From assembly GCA_029821735.1 (NCBI GenBank), contig JALGSU010000048.1:1-64000 (forward strand): a stretch of DNA of 64,000 nt. The letters are read 5' to 3'. Under the pieces are notes generated by a model. That model saw nothing but the letters and a program-made list of their open reading frames with translations, ran no database searches and was not told the DNA's origin. Of this stretch, positions 52,022 through 59,291 are shown one piece after another (the stretch's first letter is position 1; every line of letters begins with the position of its first letter). The translations under genes and the position numbers were made by a program. Source of the DNA: Candidatus Zipacnadia bacterium. GTDB taxonomy: Bacteria > Armatimonadota > Zipacnadia > Zipacnadales > UBA5352.

Positions 52022-52200
52022 AGGATTTCACCTCCTCTGCGTCCCGGTGCAGAACACGAAAACCGGGGGCCATTGCGAGGCAGGCCCCCGGCTGCAGTAG
52101 ACGCAGGATCGGGTCGGCTCTGGCCTCGGCAGGCGGGCCGCTTGGAGCGGCCACTTATGCTCGGGATGAGCACCGGCTGTCTTTAGCCTCGCTTGTGAGT
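52022..52200 (-). promoter_or_regulatory. L10 leader (ribosomal protein autoregulatory region) with terminator-like hairpin
   Basis: The 215-base gap between rplA and rplJ is where the L10 leader lies in many bacteria. On the transcribed strand CCGGGGGCC pairs with GGCCCCCGG (52083-52091 with 52063-52071) and is followed by TTTTCG, a terminator-like stem that could attenuate rplJL. The ribosome-binding site GGAGGTG (about 52030-52036) lies below it. The L10-binding kink-turn could not be traced by eye. Confidence 0.65.
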
Positions 52201-52236
52201 TGTCAGACGGACAGGAGGGCTTTCGCCCTCAAACGC

Positions 52237-52938
52237 CTAGGCCGCGATGTTGCTGGCGTCGGCGGTATCGATTTTCACACCAGGTCCCATGGAGGAGGAA
52301 ACCGCGATGCTCCGGAGGTAGCGTCCGGTAGCGGACGCGGGCCGGGCAGCGATTACAGCATCCATGAGTACCTTGAGGTTCTCTCGGAGCTGATCGACCT
52401 CGTAGGAAACTTTGCCGATCGGCACGTGGAGGACGGCTCCGCGGTCGATTTTGAACTCGGCGCGGCCACTCTTGAGTGCGGCCACGGCGCTGGCGACGTC
52501 ATCGACGACGTTGCCGGCTTTCTTGGAGGGCATGCGGGGCCCGAGCTTTTTGCCGAGCGGGCCGACGATTTTCATCATCGGGGGCTGCGCGACGAGGATA
52601 TCGAACTCGTCCCATCCCTCGTTGATATCTTTGACGAGGTCCTCGCCACCGACTCGGTCGGCGCCGGCGGCCTCTGCTTCGCGGACGGCCTCGCCCTCGG
52701 CGAAGACCGCGACACGCGGGACCTTACCGGTGCCGTGCGGGAGCACGACGATGCCGCGCACGTTCTCGTCGCCTTTGCCGGGCGTTACGCCGAGCCTGAT
52801 AGCGACCTCGACGGTCTCGTCGAACTTGGCGGTGGCCAGTTCTTTGACGAGAGCGAGGGCTTCCTCTACGGGGTAGAGTTTGCCGACCTCTATCTTCTCG
52901 GCGGCCTGCCGGATACGCTTACTGTTGTCCTGGGCCAT
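52237..52938 (-). CDS. rplA: 50S ribosomal protein L1
   Basis: ATG 52938, after AGGTGA, gives 233 residues. Recognised by KFDETVEVAIRLGVTPGKGDENVRG, VLPHGTGK, FDILVAQPPMMKIVGPLGKKLGPRMPSKKAG and the C-terminal SSSMGPGVKIDT. L1 binds 23S rRNA at the E-site stalk and its own mRNA in many bacteria, giving feedback control of the rplKA operon. It ends before the L10 leader. Confidence 0.98.
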   Translation of the reverse strand: MAQDNSKRIRQAAEKIEVGKLYPVEEALALVKELATAKFDETVEVAIRLGVTPGKGDENVRGIVVLPHGTGKVPRVAVFAEGEAVREAEAAGADRVGGEDLVKDINEGWDEFDILVAQPPMMKIVGPLGKKLGPRMPSKKAGNVVDDVASAVAALKSGRAEFKIDRGAVLHVPIGKVSYEVDQLRENLKVLMDAVIAARPASATGRYLRSIAVSSSMGPGVKIDTADASNIAA

Positions 52939-52986
52939 TTCAGTCACCTCATACGCCGCAACGCGGTCGCGCCGGCGTGGAAAACT

Positions 52987-53538
52987 TTACTCTTCTGATG
53001 CCCCATTGTCCTCGACCGGAGCAGCGACGGGCGCGCCCTCGATGGGCATGCCCTCGACGGGCTCCGCAGCGATCTTGGTGTCCTCGGGGTCGACGTAAAT
53101 CGTGTCAGTGGCCTCGTCGACGACGACAATACCCATGCTTCGCGCGGTGCCGGCGACGATCTTAGCGGCGCCATCAACGTCGCGAGCATTGAGGTCTTCC
53201 ATCTTCTTCGCCGCGATATCGCGGACCTGATCCCAAGTGACCTCGCCGACGAGGGACTTGCCGGCTTCGCCACTGCCACTTTCGAGGCCAGCAGCTCGCT
53301 TGAGCAGGCTGGAGGCAGGTGGGCTCTTACAGATGAACTCGAAGCTGCGGTCCTGGAAGACAGTGATGTCAACCGGGACGATGTCGCCCATCTGGTGAGC
53401 GGTTCGAGAGTTGAAGAGCTTGCAGAAGTCCATGATGTTGACGCCGTGCTGTCCGAGCGCGGGTCCGACAGGCGGTGCCGGCGTAGCTTTCCCCGCCGGG
53501 CACTGCAGCTTGATCATTGTCATTACTTTTTTGGCCAT
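52987..53538 (-). CDS. rplK: 50S ribosomal protein L11 with long C-terminal tail
   Basis: 183 residues from ATG 53538; L11 is usually about 141. The core is canonical: [32 protein letters not shown], then the RNA-binding domain ending near [10 protein letters not shown]. About 40 extra residues follow, acidic and Ala/Pro-rich ([26 protein letters not shown]), and are probably disordered. L11 builds the GTPase-associated centre with 23S rRNA and is needed for RelA activation in model bacteria. Operon: nusG, rplK, rplA. Confidence 0.98.
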   Translation of the reverse strand: MAKKVMTMIKLQCPAGKATPAPPVGPALGQHGVNIMDFCKLFNSRTAHQMGDIVPVDITVFQDRSFEFICKSPPASSLLKRAAGLESGSGEAGKSLVGEVTWDQVRDIAAKKMEDLNARDVDGAAKIVAGTARSMGIVVVDEATDTIYVDPEDTKIAAEPVEGMPIEGAPVAAPVEDNGASEE

Positions 53539-53577
53539 GACTGGTGCTCCTCACACGCGGCGGACGCCGCCTGGGGC

Positions 53578-54102
53578 CTACAGTTTCTCTATTTGCGTGA
53601 AGTCGAGTTCGACGGGCGTCTCTCTGCCGAAGATCGAGATGAGGACCTTGAGGGTCTCCCTCTCGGCGTTGACCTCGGTGATTTTCCCGGTGAACTCGCT
53701 GAACGGTCCGTCGGTGACGCGCACGGACTGGTCGACGGCCCAGATTGACTTGGGCCGCTGGCTCTCCTCGCCGATGGTGGCGAGGATCTTGGAGACTTCG
53801 TCCCTGCTCAGCGGGACGGGATCGTCGGAGGAACCGACGAAGTGAGTGACGCCATTGGTTTGGAGAATGAGCAGGCGCATCTCAACGGTGGGGTTGGCCT
53901 CGATGAGGACGTAGCCGGGATAGAGCTTCCGCTTGATCTCCCGGCGCTGACCGCTCGAGGTCCTGACCTCAGTTTCAGTAGGCACGAGAATCCGGCCGAG
54001 GTAATGGTCGATGCCTTTGGCTTCGGCCATCTTCTCGATACTAGCCTTGACCTTGTTCTCTTTGCCGGTCAGGGTGTGGACTACGAACCACTGTTTGGTC
54101 AT
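53578..54102 (-). CDS. nusG: transcription termination/antitermination protein NusG
   Basis: 174 residues from ATG 54102. The N-terminal RNAP-binding domain has QWFVVHTLTGKENKVKASIE and RKLYPGYVLIEA; the C-terminal KOW domain has VRVTDGPFSEFTGKITEVNAERETLKVLISIFGRETPVELDF. NusG binds RNA polymerase and links it to Rho or ribosomal S10. Order secE-nusG-rplK is universally common. Confidence 0.98.
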   Translation of the reverse strand: MTKQWFVVHTLTGKENKVKASIEKMAEAKGIDHYLGRILVPTETEVRTSSGQRREIKRKLYPGYVLIEANPTVEMRLLILQTNGVTHFVGSSDDPVPLSRDEVSKILATIGEESQRPKSIWAVDQSVRVTDGPFSEFTGKITEVNAERETLKVLISIFGRETPVELDFTQIEKL

Positions 54103-54145
54103 CGTGCCATCCTCATCCGTCAGCGTGGATTTTGTGCGCTGCGGA

Positions 54146-54358
54146 TCAGTTGTAGAGCCCGAAGGCTCCTACGAGTCTCGTGAAGACAAGGTCGAGGAGA
54201 CCGACCCAGATGGCGACGATGCCAACTGCGACGATTACCACGCCAGTGAAACCGTAGGTATCCTCGTGGCTGGGCCAGACGACTCTCTGCAGCTCCCCCC
54301 ACACGTCTTTGAGGAAGCGTCCGGTCGCCTGGAACGGCTGTTTGATTTTGGCCAGCAT
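54146..54358 (-). CDS. secE: preprotein translocase subunit SecE
   Basis: Two ATGs compete: 54367 lies directly on the GGAG, while 54358 is nine bases after it and is chosen, giving 70 residues. The conserved core is FLKDVWGELQRVVWPSHEDTYGFTGVVIVAVGIVAIWVGLLDLVF, with the family signature E-L-x-x-V-x-W-P before a single C-terminal membrane helix. SecE clamps SecY in the translocon. It lies between tRNA-Trp and nusG. Confidence 0.96.
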   Translation of the reverse strand: MLAKIKQPFQATGRFLKDVWGELQRVVWPSHEDTYGFTGVVIVAVGIVAIWVGLLDLVFTRLVGAFGLYN

Positions 54359-54497
54359 CCGCGTCATCTCCGCTGGGACAGACGGGTCTCAGGCCCGAGT
54401 AAGTTTGGCGCGACAGATGCGAGTGCGGGCGCCGTTTGAGGGCGCCCGCCTCACGCGTCCGGTAGCCGAATTGGCCACGCTTGGCTCAGTATTCTTA

Positions 54498-54574
54498 TGG
54501 CAGGGGCAGCGGGACTCGAACCCACAACCGCCGGTTTTGGAGACCGGTGCTCTGCCAAATTGAGCTATGCCCCT
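54498..54574 (-). tRNA. tRNA-Trp (anticodon CCA), CCA end encoded
   Basis: A full cloverleaf on the minus strand: acceptor AGGGGCA/TGCCCCT, D-arm AGCTCAATTTGGCAGAGCA, anticodon loop CTCCAAA (CCA, Trp), T-loop GTTCGAGTC and 3' CCA. It sits between rpmG and secE. Confidence 0.97.
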
Positions 54575-54599
54575 GCGCGCCCGGCGCTTGGGCCGCGCC

Positions 54600-54761
54600 C
54601 TACTTCTTCAGGCGAGTTTCCTCATGCATGATGTGCTTGCGGCAGAACTTGCAGTACTTCTTCAGTTTGAGTTTGTCTGGGTTGTTCTGCCGATTTTTGC
54701 TGACATAGTAGTTCTCGCGGTTGCACTCGCCGCATTTGAGTATCATTTTAGTTGCTGGCAT
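54600..54761 (-). CDS. rpmG: 50S ribosomal protein L33
   Basis: A 53-residue protein from ATG 54761 to TAG 54600. It reads MPATKMILKCGECNREN, then YYVSKNRQNNPDKLKLKKYC, ending RKHIMHEETRLKK, the standard L33 with four Cys (10, 13, 37, 40) forming a zinc ribbon. The Cys-containing form is the zinc-binding type. It is located 17 bp after tuf and 25 bp before tRNA-Trp in the same transcript. Confidence 0.97.
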   Translation of the reverse strand: MPATKMILKCGECNRENYYVSKNRQNNPDKLKLKKYCKFCRKHIMHEETRLKK

Positions 54762-54778
54762 CTATTTCACCCGGTTAC

Positions 54779-55987
54779 TTATTTTATGACCTTGGTGACG
54801 ACACCGGCGCCGACGGTCAGACCGCCCTCACGGATGGCGAAGCGAACGCCCTCTTCCATCGCGATGGGCTGAATGAGGGTGACGGTCATCGTCACGTTGT
54901 CGCCCGGCATGACCATTTCGATGCCCTCGGGGAGGAGAACGTCGCCGGTCACGTCGGTGGTGCGGAAGTAGAACTGTGGGCGGTAGCCGTTGAAGAATGG
55001 CTTATGTCGGCCACCCTCATCCTGGGTGAGGATGTAGACTTCGCCCTCGAACTCGGTGTGCGGGGTGATTGAGCCGGGAGCAGCGACGACCTGCCCGCGC
55101 TCGATTTCCTCGCGCTCGACGCCACGGAGGAGCAGGCCGACGTTGTCGCCAGCCTCGCCCTCGTTGAGGGTCTTGCGGAACATCTCGACGCCGGTACAGA
55201 CCGAGTCGCGTGTCTCACGGATACCAACGATCTGAACTTTGTCGCCGGTGTTGATGCGTCCGCGATCAACACGGCCGGTGGCGACGGTGCCGCGACCGGA
55301 GATGGTGAAGACGTCCTCGACGGGCATGAGGAAGGGCAGGTCGACATCGCGCTCGGGCTGGGGAATGTAGCTGTCCAGCGCGTCCATGAGCTCGAAGATG
55401 CATGCGCTGTCGGGGTTATCGCGGCTGGGCTCCTCAGCTTCGAGGGCCTTGAGCGCGCTGCCCATGATGACAGGGATGTCGTCGCCAGGGAACTCGTATT
55501 CGTCGAGCAGTTCGCGGACTTCGAGCTCGACGAGTTCGAGGAGCTCGGGGTCGGCGATGTCACACTTGTTGAGGAACACGATCAGATACGGGACGTTGAC
55601 CTGACGGGCGAGCAGGATGTGCTCGCGGGTCTGCGGCATGGGGCCGTCATCGGCAGCGACGACGATGATAGCACCGTCCATCTGTGCCGCGCCGGTGATC
55701 ATGTTCTTGATGTAGTCCCTGTGACCGGGGCAGTCGACGTGCGCATAGTGCCGAGCGTCGGTCTCGTACTCGACGTGACAGGTGGCGATGGTTACACCAC
55801 GCTCGCGCTCCTCGGGAGCGGAGTCGATCTGGTCGAATGACATGACCTCGGTGTTACCGCCGCCCTCTTCGCTGAGGGCAAGAGTCCTGGTGATTGCCGC
55901 CGTCAACGTGGTCTTGCCGTGGTCAACGTGACCAATCGTGCCGACGTTCAAGTGCGGCTTGGTTCGTTCGAACGTTTCGCGTGCCAT
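54779..55987 (-). CDS. tuf: elongation factor Tu
   Basis: ATG 55987, behind AGGAGGT, gives 402 residues; longer open sequence upstream is not conserved. GTPase motifs: [19 protein letters not shown] and GSALKAL; switch I is [19 protein letters not shown]-Tu delivers aminoacyl-tRNA to the ribosome. The usual switch I reads GITI after ERxR, here GVTI, a mild change. It follows three tRNA genes on the same strand. Confidence 0.99.
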   Translation of the reverse strand: MARETFERTKPHLNVGTIGHVDHGKTTLTAAITRTLALSEEGGGNTEVMSFDQIDSAPEERERGVTIATCHVEYETDARHYAHVDCPGHRDYIKNMITGAAQMDGAIIVVAADDGPMPQTREHILLARQVNVPYLIVFLNKCDIADPELLELVELEVRELLDEYEFPGDDIPVIMGSALKALEAEEPSRDNPDSACIFELMDALDSYIPQPERDVDLPFLMPVEDVFTISGRGTVATGRVDRGRINTGDKVQIVGIRETRDSVCTGVEMFRKTLNEGEAGDNVGLLLRGVEREEIERGQVVAAPGSITPHTEFEGEVYILTQDEGGRHKPFFNGYRPQFYFRTTDVTGDVLLPEGIEMVMPGDNVTMTVTLIQPIAMEEGVRFAIREGGLTVGAGVVTKVIK

Positions 55988-56136
55988 TGGAATGCCTACC
56001 TCCTGAATTGCTCGACGACGTAACCCGCGTTTTGGCGGGCAGTGGTTGCCGGCCACTGCCGGCTGTGAATGCGGATTTTGTCTCCCACGTAATGTATGTC
56101 AAACCCGGCTGCGCCGGGCGAAAAGCCTGAAATGCA

Positions 56137-56212
56137 TGGAGCCCAAGACCGGGGTCGAACCGGTGACCTTATCCTTACCATGGACACGCTCTACCAACTG
56201 AGCTACTTGGGC
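56137..56212 (-). tRNA. tRNA-Thr (anticodon GGT), CCA end encoded
   Basis: Minus-strand cloverleaf: acceptor GCCCAAG/CTTGGGC, D-arm AGCTCAGTTGGTAGAGC, anticodon loop ATGGTAA (GGT), T-loop TTCGACC, 3' TCCA. Its 5' end is 5 bp after the tRNA-Tyr 3' end and its 3' end is 149 bp before the tuf start. Confidence 0.97.
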
Positions 56213-56217
56213 TTTAC

Positions 56218-56303
<86 letters not shown>

Positions 56304-56339
56304 ACATGACCGATTGTCAAGAACGACCCCGACAAATTC

Positions 56340-56360
56340 GCCGGAGGCTTCACCTCCGGC
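56340..56360 (-). other. hairpin between tRNA-Thr(TGT) and tRNA-Tyr
   Basis: GCCGGAGG and CCTCCGGC form an 8-bp stem with a 5-base loop in the 73-base spacer between two tRNAs. There is no T tract, so it may be a processing or stability element of the polycistronic tRNA transcript. Confidence 0.5.
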
Positions 56361-56376
56361 CGGTGCGACATCGAAC

Positions 56377-56452
56377 TGGAGCCGACGATCCGATTCGAAC
56401 GGACGACCTGGTCATTACAAGTGACCTGCTCTACCAACTGAGCTACGTCGGC
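56377..56452 (-). tRNA. tRNA-Thr (anticodon TGT), CCA end encoded
   Basis: Minus-strand cloverleaf: acceptor GCCGACG/CGTCGGC, anticodon stem GGTCA/TGACC with loop CTTGTAA (TGT), T-loop TTCGAAT, 3' TCCA. First tRNA of the cluster, 90 bp after the sigH stop. Confidence 0.97.
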
Positions 56453-56542
56453 CCCCAGGGCTATCCGTCAACGCGCGCCCGGAAATGCAAAAGGTGCGCG
56501 GTTCGCCAGACCGTGCTTCGGCCCCGGCTGTGTATGGCGGGC

Positions 56543-57184
56543 TCAGTCGAGTCGAGCCAGCCGACAGACCTGCTTTTCGAGCTTCTTCTTTGCGCGCTGG
56601 AGGGCGTTGTCGACTTGCTTGACATTGGTGCCCAGTCTCAGCGCTATATCTCGGTAGGAGTCGCCCTGGACGTACTGATGCAGGACGTCCTTTTCAAGTC
56701 GCGAAAGTGAGCGATCCATCTCGCCGTGCACTCGGCAGTTGAGCTCTCGCCCCAAGACGACCGTCTCGGGACAGAGGCCTCGCTCGGACGGGAGCAGGTC
56801 CCGGAGCGTTCCCTCATCGTCGGCGTCCGCCTCGTTTGCGTCCATCGAGATGTATCGGTTGAGCGCGGCGTGCTTGTGGCGGCTGGCGCACTTGACCGCG
56901 CTGATTATCTGGCGAGTTACGCACATGGCGGCGAAGCTGCGGAAGCCGCCGACACTTTGTGTGGAGAAGTCGCGGATGGCCTTGTAAAGGCCGATGCGCC
57001 CCTCCTGAATGACATCTTCACGTTCGGCTCCAAGCAGGAAGTAGTTCCGCGCCTTGGCTTCCACCAGGCCTTGGTACTTCCGCAGCAAGTGCTCGGTTGC
57101 GAGTCGGCAACCACGCTTTGCCTGACGGATGATTTCTTCTTCGGTCATCCGCCGGATCTGCTGATCGAAACTGCGCTCCAGCAT
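56543..57184 (-). CDS. sigH: RNA polymerase sigma factor, SigH family
   Basis: 213 residues from ATG 57184, seven bases after GGAGG. Region 2 reads LLRKYQGLVEAKARNYFLLGAEREDVIQEGRIGLYKAIRDF, nearly the Bacillus SigH sequence (AKARSYFLIGADREDIVQEG). Region 4 is LSRLEKDVLHQYVQGDSYRDIALRLGTNVKQVDNALQRAKKKLE. In Firmicutes SigH acts in the transition to stationary phase and sporulation, and its gene neighbours rpmG, secE and nusG, as here. A sporulation role is not implied in this organism. A promoter candidate lies 220 bp upstream. Confidence 0.92.
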   Translation of the reverse strand: MLERSFDQQIRRMTEEEIIRQAKRGCRLATEHLLRKYQGLVEAKARNYFLLGAEREDVIQEGRIGLYKAIRDFSTQSVGGFRSFAAMCVTRQIISAVKCASRHKHAALNRYISMDANEADADDEGTLRDLLPSERGLCPETVVLGRELNCRVHGEMDRSLSRLEKDVLHQYVQGDSYRDIALRLGTNVKQVDNALQRAKKKLEKQVCRLARLD

Positions 57185-57400
57185 GGCGTCGCCTCCACGG
57201 GTGAGGGCTTACGTACCGCAACGCCGTCGCTTGCTTTCGCGATGAAGAGCCTGTTGCCAAACTTCAGTTGTGCGTGTGTGTGGCACGCGTCTTGCTCAGG
57301 TCCCTCCCCTGCGAGGACCGACGAGTACCGGTGCAATAGACGGCCATACGCGCCAAAAAACCAGCGACGCGTATGCCCCTGCCTCGCTCACAGGACCATG

Positions 57401-57429
57401 AGTATAGCCAAACGCGTCGGCCAAGTCAA
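57401..57429 (-). promoter_or_regulatory. sigma70-type promoter upstream of sigH
   Basis: On the minus strand TTGACT (57429-57424) and TATACT (57406-57401) are separated by exactly 17 bp, close to the vegetative consensus. It lies between secG and sigH and could drive sigH, the tRNA cluster and tuf. The leader below it can fold GGCATACGCG with CGCGTATGGCC (57377-57368 with 57352-57342). Confidence 0.78.
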
Positions 57430-57462
57430 GCAGCAATTTTGCAGACGCGGCACTGAGCGGGG

Positions 57463-57696
57463 CTACTGGGCGTGATACCACAGTACGGCCCCGACGCAGC
57501 AGGACGCGATCCAGATGATTGCCATGTACTTGGTGACGCGGGCGAGCAGTTCCTCGCGCGTGCCTTTGCGGAACTGCGTGGCGTCGCTGCCGCCCATCGC
57601 GGCCGAGAAGCTCTCGGCTTTTGAGGTCTGCAGGGTCACAGTGATGATAAGGGCAAGGCCGGAGACCAGTGAGGTTATGAGCATTGCGGTCAACAT
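57463..57696 (-). CDS. secG: preprotein translocase subunit SecG
   Basis: 77 residues from ATG 57696; ATG 57684 is an alternative. Two membrane helices (MLITSLVSGLALIITVTLQTSKA; YMAIIWIASCCVGAVLWY) flank the signature SFSAAMGGSDATQFRKGTREELLARVT, with the L-Q-x-x-K and GG-x-x-x-x-F of SecG. It assists SecYEG-driven protein export. It lies 19 bp after a secreted hydrolase gene and upstream of sigH. Confidence 0.93.
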   Translation of the reverse strand: MLTAMLITSLVSGLALIITVTLQTSKAESFSAAMGGSDATQFRKGTREELLARVTKYMAIIWIASCCVGAVLWYHAQ

Positions 57697-57715
57697 CCGG
57701 TCGGTCAACTCCCGT

Positions 57716-58678
57716 TCAGGGCGCCTCCAGGGGCGCCGTATCGGTGGCCAGCGTGTTATCGACCAGCCACTTGACAACTGTCGCGATCATCGTCGGCGGG
57801 ATCTCGACATGCCCGCCTTCGTACCAGTGTATCTCTTTGGGCTCGGAGGCGGCCTCGTGGAGGGCCTCCGCACATGCTTTGGGTATGATTCGGTCGTCGG
57901 CACCGTTGATCATCAGGATGGGCCGCGGGGCAATGTGGCCAACGAAGTTCACCGGGTCAACGATGCGAGTGATCTGCTCCATGGCGTCGCTGGCCGACTC
58001 AAGATCTCGCAGAGCCGCCGCCGCCGGGTGCTCAGACTGCTCGGCGACCAGTTGCCACCGGCCACCCGCGACCAGCAACGCGGTCGCATTGATTCGGTCA
58101 TCGACGCCAGCCAATACCCCGCCGAAGATGCCACCCATGCTGACCCCCAGCAGGCCAACGTGGTCGACGTCAATGTCCCCGCGATCTTCGAGATAGTCCA
58201 GGGCGCGTCGATTGTCAATGACCCAGTTGATCATGGGCCGGTCCTCGCCCGCCAGACCTTCGAACGACAGGAGACTGCGGCCCTCCTCGGCACGCTCACC
58301 GTGCAGGCGGGCGTCGGTGGCGAAGACCGCAAATCCCTGCGGGATCATCACCGCCGCGACGAAAGCGGCGTTCTCCTTGCTACCGCCAGCACCGTGCATG
58401 AAGAGCACGCACGGCGGGCGCTCAACACCCTTCGGGAGCAGAAGCAGCCCGGGCACCGACTGGCCGTCAGCGCCGTCGAAGCTGACCGTCTGCGTCAGCC
58501 AGGCATCACCGTCGACGACCTCGCCCTCAACCGCGTTGAGCGGCTCAAGCGACTTGTAGTCGTAGACGGACCTGAGCACCTCCCAGGCATGATCGTCATC
58601 CTGGGCGGGTAGCGGAACGGCGACGAGTGCGAGAACAAACACACTCAGCGCCTTCAGTAACCAAAGCCGCCTGTGCAC
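57716..58678 (-). CDS. secreted alpha/beta hydrolase (dienelactone hydrolase-like)
   Basis: GTG 58678, seven bases after AGGAGG, gives 320 residues with a signal peptide (LLKALSVFVLALVAVPLPAQ). The alpha/beta hydrolase pattern is complete: LFMHGAGGSKEN oxyanion region, GVSMGGIFGG with the nucleophile Ser, NGADDRIIP with the Asp and GGHVEIP with the His. Related proteins include dienelactone hydrolases, acetyl xylan esterases and prolyl peptidases; the substrate is unknown. It is probably co-transcribed with secG. Confidence 0.9.
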   Translation of the reverse strand: MHRRLWLLKALSVFVLALVAVPLPAQDDDHAWEVLRSVYDYKSLEPLNAVEGEVVDGDAWLTQTVSFDGADGQSVPGLLLLPKGVERPPCVLFMHGAGGSKENAAFVAAVMIPQGFAVFATDARLHGERAEEGRSLLSFEGLAGEDRPMINWVIDNRRALDYLEDRGDIDVDHVGLLGVSMGGIFGGVLAGVDDRINATALLVAGGRWQLVAEQSEHPAAAALRDLESASDAMEQITRIVDPVNFVGHIAPRPILMINGADDRIIPKACAEALHEAASEPKEIHWYEGGHVEIPPTMIATVVKWLVDNTLATDTAPLEAP

Positions 58679-58779
58679 GTACCGGCCTCCTATTGCGGGC
58701 CGCCGCAGCTTCGCGGGCTGCCCGGTCACTGAGAGTTTACCGTACCGGGCCGCATGGGGTCAAGTGCCGCGGTTCTCCA

Positions 58780-59170
58780 CCACGCCCCCTTGCGTGCATT
58801 GCCGCCCTGCGGGCGGCTCCTGCACGCTCCCCGCGGCGTACCCAGACGGTTCGCTACGCGAACCGTCTGGGCTGCGCGAACCGTCTGGGTACGCGGTAAG
58901 GCGGAAGGTAGTGTGGGACGGATCACCGCAGGTCGAAGGACCCACCCTCCATACAGCAAAGGTCACGGCACAGGCGGGAACGAAGTCCGGCCTCTCCCAT
59001 GAACAGCGACAGCAAACGGCAAAGGCAGGAGCCCACGAGCCCGTGACGATAGCGATGGAGCCCGCCGCGCATAACGCGGCGGGAGACACGAGAACGGCGA
59101 ACGCCGACAGGCGTGAGCCGTGCGAGAGGATCGCGAGCGCAGCTCGCGCTCCATCGCGGCGAGGTCAAAG
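58780..59170. repeat. repeat-rich intergenic region
   Basis: The 613-bp gap has no gene. It holds GCGTGCA...TGCACGC around GCCGCCC-TGC-GGGCGGC (58790-58827); three copies of the CCAGACGGTTCGC unit in +, - and - orientation (58849-58891); a degenerate member of the CCTCC-flanked family (58975-58996); the hairpin CCCGCCGCG/CGCGGCGGG (59060-59083); and GCGAGCGCAGCTCGC near 59138. Confidence 0.75.
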
Positions 59171-59291
59171 AACATCGAGCAGCGACGGTAAGAACACCAT
59201 CGGGGCCGGCCTGAGCTTGCCCGACGCAGCATGCGTCTGCTATAGTCTTCCCCGAGAGCACCACGGCCAGCATACAATCGAGGACGAGAAC

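Noticed and set aside
58764-59291. N-terminal extension of the radical SAM gene into upstream DNA
   Set aside because: The frame is open but lies over hairpin repeats; GTG 59292 with GAGGA fits the domain start better.
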